A program made the translations under genes and the position numbers. The notes under the pieces were generated by a model, which saw only the letters and a list, made by a program, of their open reading frames with translations, did no database searches and was not told the origin of the DNA. A stretch of DNA of 64,000 bases from Ascarosepion bandense (taxonomy: Eukaryota > Mollusca > Cephalopoda > Sepiida > Sepiidae). The first letter of the stretch is position 1, and each line of letters opens with the position of its first letter. Location of the stretch: NCBI GenBank assembly GCA_037127315.1, contig JBBBDQ010000350.1, positions 2,260,501 to 2,324,500 of the forward strand, given 5' to 3'. This document shows positions 1 through 10,479 of this stretch, piece by piece.

Positions 1-100
1 TCCCATTCATCTTTTATCCTTTCTTCAATCGTCCCTGTACCCACTCTTTTTTCTTACTGTAATCCCCTGTGTAACATGTTAATTGCACTGCATGTGGAAA

Positions 101-824
101 AATATCTAAACTTATTTATAAATGGAACTTTGTCTGTGCGTGTGCATATCCGTTACCTATAGACTCCGAAATGGCTGAACCAAATTTGTTGAAAATTGTA
201 CTATAAGCATCTGCGTGTGTTCTTAGCTTGGTTTTGTGTCAAGGTATCCCCGATAAATATTGAAAATTGATAATCAAAAACATCTGGTTATAGGAGGAGT
301 GGTCTCATTTTAATCAAATTTGATACACTCATAGACAAAGCCATAAGAAACGATATTCAGAAGTTTCAAGATTGCAGTTCTTACAATAGTGCAGAAAATT
401 GATAATATATATATATATATATATATAAAAGGCAAGATGTTTGTGTGTGTGTGTGTGTGTCTGTTTATCTGCCTGTATGTCTGTATTTTTTCAGCCCTTT
501 TATTTTAGTTTTTGCTTCAGGTTTGGCTCTAAGTAGGTATAATTGTAGTTCTTAGTCTCAGCCATGATATTATTTACTCAGAGGACTTATTTAGCCTTCA
601 AAATTCAGTTTATGATGAAAAAACTTCTTTGATATCGATACCAGGAAATCAAAATTTGACTTACATCCATTCATTTTTCTTTCAGTCTACGGTTTTGCTT
701 TAACTGGAAACAACTATTGCTTTTTAGTCTTTCGTGCCAACATTCAAAAAGTCTGAGCTCCAGGACCATGGATTAGTTTTAAAGCTTTCATTACACCCGA
801 GCAATGCCAGGCTATACTGCTAGT
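101..824 (-). repeat. CTAG-ended interspersed repeat, copy 1 (long form)
   Basis: On the minus strand it starts ACTAGCAGTATAGCCTGGC and runs to TTATAAATAAG. The same element occurs at 33230-33741 (same orientation) and 44675-45190 (opposite). This copy has about 220 bp of extra sequence between its internal (AT)n/(TG)n tract and the 'TTACATCCATTC' block. No coding potential was seen. It resembles unclassified CTAG-type repeats with a 'GTTACCTATAGACTCCGAAA' block; the family name is not known to me. Confidence 0.7.
404..465. repeat. (AT)n and (TG)n microsatellite
   Basis: A run of AT dinucleotides (404-426) followed by TG dinucleotides (441-460), lying inside the CTAG-type repeat. The two other copies of that repeat have an (AT)n tract at the same place, so the tract belongs to the element. 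Confidence 0.9.
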
Positions 825-829
825 AATAA

Positions 830-1394
830 TATAATTGCATGTGGAAAAAAAATGTAATCCTAAGTTTAGTACGACGGAGTGAAAGAAATTATTACTAGTG
901 GTATTTTTAATTCTGCAGATTCTTGGTTACAATATGAATAGAGGAAAATAAGGAAAATTGTTTATTGTCAATCACAATAGGAATGGAGTGAAAAAAAATA
1001 TATATAATACAAATATTATTTTGGACTAGCTGGAAAGTGAATTGATCAAAACATTTTGCAGGTGTGTGCTATAGGTCAGATGAGGTCATCATTGACAGCC
1101 ATTATGTAACAATGCAGAAACAAGTGATTAAGAAAAATACCATTGGAAGCCTTGAGCTTTATGGCTGGTGGAAGTGAAAAATAACGGTAGTCAAAACCTT
1201 GTTTCAACGATTGTCGAAAAGTTTTGATGGGGCCAAGAAAGGCTAAATCCTTAATTTCTGAATTCACTGGAAAAGGATTTATAAATTTGAAAACTTGAAA
1301 AATAAATGATGTAATCAGTTGAATCAGGGAAGAAGAAGAAAAGAAATGACATCAACAGAAACATTGCTATTTCATTGGTTAAACCAAAGGAATA
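830..1394. other. No recognised feature
   Basis: AT-rich sequence with short runs of A. Open frames of about 60 codons on the minus strand show no recognisable motif. Confidence 0.5.
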
Positions 1395-1962
1395 AAATCA
1401 CTCTACCTCATAATGCGAGCTGGGAGTAATCTCATTGGTTAAAGATTTGATTTGCATGGACACCCCATGTCTGTCATGCACTTCACAAGAGAATTTGGGA
1501 CAGGCATAAAAACTAGAGCCCAGAAGGCTAAAATTACTCTTGCAGTTAGTTGGCACTCAGTTGAAGCTGAGTCTTGAAACCAGTCAAGATATAACAACAA
1601 AGGGGGAGGAGTGTTCCCAACCGGGAGCCATGCCATTGGGTGCCGACCTTAGAGACAGTGACAGTTGCCGCACCAAAGGAATCAGCTGTAGAGACAGTGA
1701 TGGTTGCCTCCAATAGAGTCCTTGCTGAAGATGTAAAGAAACAGAAAGAAGTCTGCCATTGACCAACCTAAAAGAGTTAAAGTCAAATAATACACCTCCG
1801 ATAGAGTCCTGGCTGAAGATATAAGAAACAGAAAGAGCCAAGAAAGAATTAGTCAAATTAAGTTGTTGTTGCTGCACCAAACTAAGGCAGACAAGACGAA
1901 TTTACCCCCCACCATCACAAAGACCCCTCTTTGGCAGTTTTCGTAAAGCTTCGGGGGAAAGC
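1395..1962. repeat. Possible LTR or promoter-bearing repeat
   Basis: This stretch is more GC-rich than its surroundings. It has GGCATAAAAACTAGAGCC (TATA-like) near 1505, an imperfect internal duplication around 'TAGAGTCC.TGCTGAAGAT' (about 1712 and 1803), and the palindrome AAGCTTCGGGGGAAAGCTT at about 1948. The base composition and TATA-like box resemble a solo LTR, but no matched ends or target duplication were found. Confidence 0.3.
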
Positions 1963-2189
1963 TTGAATAAGACATTTTGAATCGTCACAACTTAAAAACT
2001 TTGATTCGAGTTATAAGTGTTACCAACCGAGAATTTGAATTAATATTGAGAAGACAAACATTACTCTTAAATGAAAACTTTTGCTCCGTTGTAAGGATAA
2101 GAAATTGATGACAATTATATTCTTTTCTTTTTTTTTTGTTGTTTATTTTTGTATATAAAGACTTTTTCTGCAACTGATTCAGGTATTCT

Positions 2190-2452
2190 TCAATTTACTT
2201 TTGGTGCCATTCCTATTAGCCTAATTGTGCACACGTCCGGTCTAGTTAACATGGTAAAGAGAAAGCTGGCAGGATTTCAACGTGCCTTCCTCAGGATCAA
2301 AATTCACAGCATGAGTGAGGAAGAACACCGTTCTGATAGACAACTTGAAAACTAGCTACTATGTCAAAGCCATCATGACTAGTGACCCAAGAGTGTTGTC
2401 ACACCTTTGCACTAGTGGCACTCTCGCCTTGCTTGGGGTGAGATGATTAAAG
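2190..2452 (+). repeat. Short repeat with LINE-type 3' tail
   Basis: It ends CGCCTTGCTTGGGGTGAGAT plus GATTAAAGG, the same 3' tail found on LINE fragments and short elements elsewhere (for example 21822-21998, and the minus copies starting at 9917, 36345, 41968 and 58898). The upstream 200 bp are not clearly shared with those. It is probably a SINE or 5'-truncated LINE. Confidence 0.5.
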
Positions 2453-2668
2453 GAAAAAAGAATTAACATGTTTCCCTATTTATGAGCATTTCTGCTATAA
2501 ATATTCAGAAAGGCAAACAAGCCTGTGCATAAATTCAACTTTTGAATTCCAACATCAATTGGAAAGTTTGACCACTGCATGTTTAGATGGTACATTACTG
2601 TAACTGCTCAATGTCATTCTGTGCAGAGATGTAGTTGATGCTTTCTGTGACATCTAAGCTTGAAAATT

Positions 2669-2971
2669 CAGTTAGTTAAATGCCATATGTGATACTTACT
2701 TGGGTGATCATGTCTCAAAAGAGAAGACTGATCAGGCAGAAGATTTTCTAACAGAAGGTTGCCATTACTTTCTCTGGTAGACTGGTCACCAACCAAGACT
2801 ATAAATCCAATCTGTCCTGCTATTTAACACATAGCTGGAGGAAAAAGTGACAGATGAATACCTTTCCCAAGGGTATTTGCACATAAGTGAATGCAACAAA
2901 TTCAACTGGAATTTGAACTTGGATCTCTAATTTCTCATTCCAAGCTGATATCCATTGCACCACAAGCACAC
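2669..2971 (-). repeat. Octopus-type tRNA-derived SINE, copy A1
   Basis: A diverged full-length copy in reverse orientation. The minus strand begins 'GTGGTGCAATGGATATC' (box A-like) and ends '..TTAACTAACTG'. In the family, the head is tRNA-like (GTGCAGTGGATATC ... GAGTTCGAATTCC), followed by a conserved body (CTTGGGAAAGGTATTAATC, GGCAACCTACTGCGGGATAA, CCAGTCAGTCATGTCTC) and the tail ACTTAACTGACTGA. Confidence 0.85.
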
Positions 2972-5169
2972 TACTGATTATCTTTATCAAAAAAAATAAA
3001 AAATAAAAAAAATAAGGGTGCACCATTATTTGTTAGATTTCTTTTTTGTTTCTATATCTGCTAAATTTTGAGGTGTGATAAATTTATACAAATGTTAGAT
3101 ACTCTGCTGTAATTCCCATAATTAGAAATGAGTCTTTAACATTTCTTGCAGACTTGGTAAGCAGTATCCATGCAAATTGTTCAAATTGAGTGGCAACAAA
3201 CCTTGAAAAGGAATAATAAATCATACAAACATGTTAGAAACAAAGCAGTAAGTTTTATTGCACTGGTCACCAATATTTTTAGTGCCAAGAAACGAAACAC
3301 ATTTTTCAGCTAATTTGATGGAGGCTGATTCCAAAAATGACCTTAGATTTTCATGATTAGCTCCTGTATTTTCTGTACTGAAATTGCTTATTTTTTTAAA
3401 AAAGAACAATTTATGATCTTGGCTGATCGTAACATTTAGTTAATAAAGATTGTGGAAACCCATCAATTTTCAGGTAGGCTAACCAATTTATGTCAGCCAC
3501 CTGAAATAAATTATTTTTAAAAGAAAAAGTGTTTTTGTGTCAAAATTTTTAAACTAGAAGTACGAAATTTCTACAAATTATTGCCAAAATTCAAATTAAC
3601 TGATAAAAACTTTATCAGTAATATGCTAATATAAGTATTAAGGTTCAGTTTTTACATAGTCATCTTGATAAATTTATGGATAATTGTGGTGATGCAAATG
3701 ATGAGGAAGAACAATTCTATCAGGATATCAAAACAATGGAAGAGCACTACTAGGTACAATGGTATAAATGAATGATAGCTGACTACTGCTGAAATATTAA
3801 AAGGAATATAAATAACATTGAACATGACAGACAATCAAGAAAGAGAAAATTTTTACCATAGTTATTATGTTCACAAAGGTTTTATTTCTGCTGTTAATTT
3901 ATAAAATGATTTGATGAAAATACTTGTTGGTCTTGGTATTTGTGTTATTTCCAAAGTCTTATGGTTTGATTGTTATTGAATAAATAGTATTTTTTGATAA
4001 GCAGACAAATTTTTATTGGTTTAAATGCAAACTGAGAGGTTTGTACGATTTTACTTTCAGAAATATTGCCACTGTCAATATCATATATACACTTGCTTTT
4101 TACACTATGCTTTTTCCTCATAAACAAGTCATTTCTGTATAGCAAAATACTGTAGCTGAAGTAATAAGAATTTCAGATTCAGTGCCCTCAAATTAGCTGA
4201 AAAAGATGTTTTGTGTCTCGACACTATTTCAAATTTTTTTTTTTTTTTTTTTGTTGACCAGTTTGAATTTTGTAGGCATTGGTTATACTTTCTCCATGAG
4301 TAACTGCTGGTTTATTTATCTATATCTATCTATCTATCTATCTATCTATATATATATATATATATATAATGTCACACAAAAGAAAGAATTCTGGATTTTA
4401 AATCATTAAAGTTAAAAACTATAAAAAGAAAACTAACACAAACCAAAGATATTTTTTCTTGTTTTAAATATGATACCTTCACAGCTCAACTGACCCTGCT
4501 TATGAGATATTCAGTTTCTATTGTAACACAAAGAATGTTTGCTTATTGATGTCAAATCTTATAACAATGGAATATCTTCTTAGAAGAAAAGATCAGGTTG
4601 ATAAATCTATCATGTCACATGTTTGTTTTTCTTTTAAATTTTTTATATATTGACTGAAAATATAGAAACAACTTCTACATGAAAAGGTATTTTAATTTTT
4701 CTTAAGTAACAAAAGAAAGTAAGGCATTGTCATGAATAACAAAATAGTGCCATTATTATCAACACCTTTACTATAAAATACTTCCAGATATTTGGAGCTA
4801 CAAATAAACCGTAGGGAATTATCCAGTTTGTTAGTAGATGAGCTCTTTTATAACAAATGATGCACACATGATGTAAAGGTGAATCCTTTTCTAAAGACAG
4901 GATCTAGTATGTGATTCATTCTAGGCATGTCCATCAGGAACCTTTGAGCTAAGAGAAGTTAATCTGTGGTGACCCCAATATGCACTGGATTCACTCTAAG
5001 AGATACTAAAATAAGTTTTGTAATCCATGTCATCTCACAAAGTCAAGAGACATGGGAGTCAGAAGGGCTGACCAAGAAGACAGTTTCAAAAGTTATCAGT
5101 GACCAGACCATAATAAACAAAGTAAATAAAAAGCTGAAATTAGGATATATAAATTATATAATGTTTGTC
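2972..5169. other. Intronic AT-rich sequence with a CTAT/AT microsatellite
   Basis: No gene or recognised mobile element. A (CTAT)n then (AT)n tract lies at 4316-4368 after a poly-T run at 4234. Short open frames are low-complexity. Confidence 0.5.
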
Positions 5170-5506
5170 GTTTCAAGTCGATATCCATGACCCTCACCTG
5201 ATTTGTCATTCCGACTCATGGATATCGACTCGGAAGGACAAATCGGGGTGCTGGGTTCGAATTCCTGTTGAATTCCTTGCATTCACTTATGCACAAATAC
5301 CCTTGGGAAAGGTATTAATCTGTCTCTTCCATCCAGTTATGGTTAAATAATAGGGCAGATTGGGTTCTATAGCCTTGGCTGGCAACCAGTCTACCACAGA
5401 AAGCAATGGCAACCTACTGCGGAATAATCTTCTGCCCAGTCAGTTATGTCTCTTTCGAGACATGATTGCCCAAAGCATATATCATGTATGGCACTTAACT
5501 GACTGA
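5170..5506 (+). repeat. tRNA-derived SINE, copy A2, with rearranged 5' end
   Basis: The SINE body from about 5216 to ACTTAACTGACTGA at 5506 is typical. Just before its head, 5176-5213 holds two blocks that are the reverse complements of the first two blocks of the head itself (GTCGATATCCATG and GATTTGTCATTCCGA), in the same order rather than mirrored. This looks like a rearrangement or template switch during insertion. Confidence 0.8.
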
Positions 5507-7274
5507 AGTTATATAAATGAGGAGGAGTAAAATCCTTCAGATTCTTAAAAGAAAATTGAACATTCAAAGGAAGACCTGAAACCACATACCCTTAATTCAT
5601 CCAATGTTAATTTGATAGTCCAGAAGTGAATAAGTAATTATTGTATGAATGTAGCATTTCATGCAATATTCTTATTAAATGTTACTAACATAACATTACA
5701 AATATTTAAACGTTTTACAATTGTGGATATTCTGTATTTCTTGAATCATTCTTATAATGAGAAAAGCTTTTTCTTTGGTTTTAATCAGATATTCTAATTG
5801 ACATCAAATAGTAAAAAATACTTAAATGATGGGGTTGAGAGAAAAATGTTTTTGAATTTTATGACTTGTTTATTTTATTCTGTTTATCTCCCCAAGAAAG
5901 GAAGCAAGCATATTTATTTTGACAATACAGTTTGAAAATAATGTTCAATAATTTAATTTAAAGATTGTTGGCAAAAAATGTTTACTATAAAAGCTAATGA
6001 GAGAAAAGATTGAAATTCAAGTCTGCAATTTTCCAGGTCTTAACTGGAGATTCTTACTCTCCATTGTGATTCGCCAAATAAGAATCAATAAACTTAAAAA
6101 GTTATAAAATAAATTTGAAGCAAGAAAACAGATTTCACTTTAAAAAGAAAGACTAGCATCCTTAGAGGAAAGTGTGAAGTTCCCTGAAGTTCTGACTTTT
6201 ATTTAGGCAGAAAAAATAGGAAGGTGGGGGACTGAAGAAATAGTTGGGGTTTTAGCCAGAAATTCCAGCATAATAACAGAAAATAAACACACACTTTGTT
6301 GCACAATAAACTAAGTCAATATCACATGCCCCCATCTATATCATTGTTTGATAAAGGAAATAATATAGGAATACATACACACATTTGTTCATATGTCTAT
6401 AAACTAAGGCAATTGTTAAAAAGAAATCATTTTAAAAAAAAAAAAGCCTCCAAAACTCAGAGTATTTTGGTTCTTGTGGCTATTGTCTCTTGATTTGAAA
6501 ACAAATCAACCAAAATGGTTTCCTGTTTTTTGTGCCACTTTTTCTTGTGTCTGTTCATCATTTCTTGGGAATATCTCTTCTTTTTAGGAAGCAGCCTTAA
6601 GAGTTTGTCTGCATATGCTTGTGCTTGATTGAGAAAATCTTCAAAATACTGAAAGCAGAAGACACTTATTTTTGTTTCTTCTGTTTTATGGGATATCTTA
6701 ATTTGTATTCATACAGAACTCCACACTGAATGCCAAAGTGTTTGTCAAGAGAAGAGATGTGTTAGAATTTAAAAATTGACTAATATATTAAGGTTTATTT
6801 AACAGTTTATTTTGGTCTTCTTTTTAAGTGACAGTTGATGATTAAGATATTTTATATTATCTGAATTTATGAATTATCATATTACTATTTCAATGAAAAT
6901 CTAAAACTGAAATTGCAGCAAATGAAACACTAAACTGATTCATCAAATAATTTGGAGAATAATTTTCTGATAATAAGGAACGTTTGACTTAAACAAAATT
7001 TGTGCATAGAAACTTGAACATTTAATAAAGAAAATATTTTTCTTTCTTTCCAGAAATGAAACCTACGCTTTTAAATTTTGTCTTAAGCTATTTACCTTAA
7101 GGCCCTATTTAAAATCCAAAAAAGAATTGGCAATGATCTAATGTCTCGACTTTGGTCACTTTCTCACTGCTGTAAGGCTGCCTCTATGTTCCTTTTCTCT
7201 AAATACTTTCATAGAAATTATTCTGATGAGCTTTTTGATTTAGTATGTAGACTTTTTTTTAATTTAAGCACGGT
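5507..7274. other. No recognised feature
   Basis: AT-rich intronic sequence. No coding motif, paired splice sites with family match, or repeat family member could be identified. Confidence 0.5.
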
Positions 7275-7287
7275 AGTATACTAATGT

Positions 7288-7591
7288 GCATTGTGGTGCA
7301 TTGGATATCAGCTCAGAACAAGAAATCAGGGAGTCGAGTTCGAATTCCAGCTGAATTCATTGCATTCACTTACGCACAAATACCCTTGGGAAAGGTATTA
7401 ATCCATCTCTTCCTTCAGTTATGGGTTAAATAACAGGACAGATTGGGTTCTATAGACTTGGTCGGCAACCCTTCTACCGCAGAAAGCAATGGCAACCTAC
7501 TGCGGGATAATCTTCTGCCCAGTCAGTCATGTCTCTTTCAAGACATGATCGCCCAAGCATGTATCACGTATGGCACTTAACTGACTGACTG
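7288..7591 (+). repeat. tRNA-derived SINE, copy A3, first of a tandem pair
   Basis: A near-consensus full-length copy, flanked by a 13-bp target duplication AGTATACTAATGT at 7275-7287 and 7592-7604. It is followed directly by copy A4. Confidence 0.92.
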
Positions 7592-7608
7592 AGTATACTA
7601 ATGTCTGG

Positions 7609-7908
7609 ATGTGCATTGTGGTGCAGTGGATATCGGCTCCAAACCACAAATCAGTGAGCAAAGTTCGAATTCAAGTTGAATTCATTGCATTCACTTACGC
7701 ACAAATACCCTTAAGTATTAATCCATCTTTTCCTTTCAGTTATGGTTTAAATAACAGAACAGATTGGGTTCTATAGCTATGGCTGGCAATCAGTCTACCA
7801 CAGAAAGTAATGGAAACTAACTGAGGGATAATCTTCTGCCCAGTCATTCATGTCTCTTTCTAGACATGATCTCCCAAGTGTGTATCATGTGTGACACTTA
7901 ACTGACTG
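7609..7908 (+). repeat. tRNA-derived SINE, copy A4, second of a tandem pair
   Basis: A full-length copy in the same orientation as A3. The sequence after it (7909-7922, AATAGACTAGTGTC) matches the A3 target duplication at 11 of 14 positions, so three versions of the same target site bracket two SINEs. Confidence 0.92.
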
Positions 7909-7917
7909 AATAGACTA

Positions 7918-8175
7918 GTGTCAAGATCTCATCAACTTACAGTTGAGCTGACTAGATGTAGCTGTAATTTCGATGTTAAGTTTCTTTTCTTGCACTTCTT
8001 GCTTTTGAAACTCTCTTCCAGCTCCAACTTTAATCTGCAAAAATTCAAATGCATTGTCAATCACTATTTAGTGATTACTCTTTTCTCTTCCAGTCATTAT
8101 TAATGTTCCTGTTTCTAATTCTTCCACATCCTGTTACTACTCATGTCTTAGTGTCTTTTCTGCCTTGCATGGCAT
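7918..8175 (+). repeat. LINE 3' fragment (plus strand)
   Basis: Fits the C-terminal reverse-transcriptase tail seen elsewhere: 'TTCTTGCACTTCTTGC...GAAACTCTCTTCC', 'CTGCAAAAATTCAAATGCATTGTCAATC', then a pyrimidine-rich stretch ending in a degenerate 'GCCTTGC.TGG..TGATA' tail. Frame-disrupted; not functional. Confidence 0.6.
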
Positions 8176-8207
8176 GATACCTATATATATATATATATAT
8201 ATATATA

Positions 8208-8547
8208 TGTTAGGGTGCTCTCCACCTTTGTCGTATAATGGACTGTTCCTACCACTATATAAAGTGGTAGTGGAAAGACCTCGTTGGTTGTAGCATGGTG
8301 CGTCACGTTGAGCATTGCATTAGCAGTGACTGTTCAGCTCTATACCAAGTCAGTCGAGTACTTCTAGTAGCGAACCGGAAGTGTGCTATACACAGACTCT
8401 ACGTCTTATTACTTTACTAAACCATTGTTCCTGTACTATACTAACAACTCTGTTGTATATACTATTTTCCGGTAATATATTTCATTTACCTTATTTCCGT
8501 TGTTTGTGATTATTTATTCAACTATTTCTGTTACACACAACATAACA
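8208..8547 (+). mobile_element. Solo LTR, 340 bp
   Basis: It begins TGTTAGGGTGCTC and ends CATAACA (inverted TGTTA/TAACA), with the 5-bp target duplication ATATA on both sides (8203-8207, 8548-8552), inside an (AT)n tract. An internal TATA box (CTATATAAAG, about 8255) fits the U3/R boundary of an LTR. No internal retrotransposon coding sequence is present, so it is a recombined solo LTR. Superfamily is not certain; 5-bp duplication fits Ty3/gypsy or Copia types. Confidence 0.8.
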
Positions 8548-8552
8548 ATATA

Positions 8553-9271
8553 TATGATTTTTATTTTTTAAATAAAGCTGCTACACAATTTTGAAGTAAA
8601 CAGGATCAAGCATTGATTTGATAAACTCTCCACACAAAAAAGCAGAAACATTTGTTTAAAATTTTCATTATCATTTATTTTTGTGTTTTTATTTTTAGCT
8701 AAAATAAATGTAGGCAAAGAGTCAATTGAACCGCCTGTGGTTAGTGGATGTGGGAGAAGTTCGTTTCTCTAGGTTTATTAATAAGTGGTCGTGTTCTTGT
8801 GCCTCATCAGTCATTTTTCTACTTTCACCAAAATCTCTTTCTTCAGGTTTTATAGCCAATTTTGATTGTCATCAAAATATTTGCTTCAATAAAATTTTTA
8901 CTGCCTTGAAATAAAAAGTGGTTATTTGGCACAGTTTCAAATACACACACTCACTGGGGTATCAGAAAGCTCTTGACATTAGAGATCAAAAAACAGAAAA
9001 TTGTCATTTAGACATTTTGGAAGTAGGTCATGCTAAAGATTTTGGGCAGCCACCCACTATATATATATATATATATAGCATAATGATGATCCATGTATAC
9101 TGTCTTAATATGTATAGGAAAAACTACTAAAAAGTTGTAAGTTTAAAAATGTATTTTTTTGACAGTATTTATTTCTATTATTATTATATATATATATATA
9201 TATATATATTTGATATTTCAGACTGGCCTCGGCCTTTCGTCAGAAACAAATGATTTTAAAATCATTTGATT
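8553..9271. other. No gene; two (AT)n tracts
   Basis: Short open frames (8726-8914, 8918-9130) have no recognised motif. (AT)n microsatellites lie at 9057-9077 and 9184-9210. Confidence 0.5.
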
Positions 9272-9565
9272 TTTTTTTTGATTGAGCACTCCAGAAGAAT
9301 GGTAGACTTTGAAAAAACAGTAGCTACTCTAGCATCTACACATTGTTCATTCAGTAATGAATTAGAACACTCTTAGCTACTGGCGTGTGTTTACATGGTA
9401 TATCACATGCTAAAATCTGTCTTCTTCTACCGAGTGCCCATAGCTCAGCGATAGAATCACCGGCTGATGATGATTCAGTCAGGTTTCAATCTTGGCTAAA
9501 AGCAATTAGATATCTAACCATACTGGTGAGCTGTGATATAGCAAAACAGATCTGTCTGCAGATGA
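9272..9565 (+). repeat. Repeat with internal tRNA-like block, family B copy 1
   Basis: Holds a tRNA-like core: CCATAGCTCAGCGATAGAAT (box A-like) and CAGGTTTCAATC (box B-like) about 45 bp apart, starting near 9437. It ends in a conserved block (GAGCTGTGATATAGCAAAAC, GATCTGTCTGCAGATGA) next to (AT)n. Reverse copies are at 30693-31045 and 48640-48927. Unlike a standard SINE, about 160 bp of shared sequence precedes the tRNA-like part. Confidence 0.75.
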
Positions 9566-9656
9566 TTATATATATATATATATATAAAATTGTAGCTTTT
9601 TTCTTTCTCATGCACTTCTTTAAGACAATGTTTATTTAAAAATTAAAATGTGAAAA

Positions 9657-9860
9657 ATGGATTCAGTTTTGATCACTCATTAACATTACCAAATATTATT
9701 TGAGCAGTTAATTTCATACTTTGTATTAATATTGGCTGATTCATTCTCCAGCCTTCATCAGATGTATAATAATAAATAAAGAGGGAAAAACCTTTTTTGT
9801 TTCTTTATGTTAAATCCATTATACTTACTATACAGTTCACAATAGAGAAGAAAGACCTTC
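9657..9860 (+). repeat. Dispersed repeat F, copy 1
   Basis: Shares 'TATTTGAGCAGTTA', 'TTGTATTAATATTGGCTGAT' and 'CTTCATCAGA.GTATAATAAT' blocks with 11864-12035 in the same orientation. No coding sequence. Confidence 0.65.
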
Positions 9861-9910
9861 ATTTTTGAACATGAGTTCAATCAAATTTCTGTATCAAGAA
9901 AGTATTTTTT

Positions 9911-10475
9911 TTTTTATAAGCGTTTCACCCCAAGCAAGGCATGTCACTGCCACTACTGCACAAGAGGCTACATAGAGTAGAGAAAGGATGATTAAATATA
10001 GGAAATGTCAGAGGGTGGGTGATAGGCAGGTAAGGATACCGAGAATGAGGATTGGGTAGATGAAAGTGTTCTGAGAATAATTGGGAGTTAGAGTGATAGG
10101 AGGTGTCTATTGACCCTAAATTTAAACACCTGGAGATTGTAGTTGTCGGGAAAGCAGACATGTGGGAAGCATGAGAAAAGAAGCTGTTGGAGTAGAATTT
10201 ACCGTTACTTCTTATCTGTTTAACTGTAAAAGAGTGGGACCTAGTTGCTAATCTAGTGTCTCGTGTAAATTCGTACTCTGAGTTCATCGGAGCAGAAGCC
10301 ATAAAAGTACTTGTAGAAGAGGCACAGGGAAGTCACATCACGCCGATGAGAGAGTGGTTGCAGCCGGTCTGCCAAGTCAGTATCAACCACGTTACAGATG
10401 AACATGTTACTTTCAATCATGGGAACGCATCATTCATATTGATCCCAAAAGTTGGAAGAATGGTTAAGGGATACT
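9911..10475 (-). pseudogene. LINE reverse-transcriptase 3' end (frame-broken)
   Basis: The minus strand encodes the C-terminal tail typical of jockey/CR1-like non-LTR retrotransposons: DELR-like, then FTRDTRLATRSHSFTVK, SNSFFSHASH, and a 3' end at the CACCCCAAGCAAGGC tail. The segment upstream of FTRDTRL is in another frame (frameshift near 10300). 5'-truncated, dead copy. Confidence 0.75.
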
Positions 10476-10479
10476 AGTT

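Noticed and set aside
2149..2355. 68-codon plus-strand frame as a candidate earlier myosin exon
   Set aside because: No match to the P-loop, switch I or any myosin segment, and no suitable acceptor and donor at its edges.
7288..7591. tRNA genes (the A and B boxes of the SINE copies)
   Set aside because: The sequences do not form a full cloverleaf with an acceptor stem; they are heads of a dispersed SINE.
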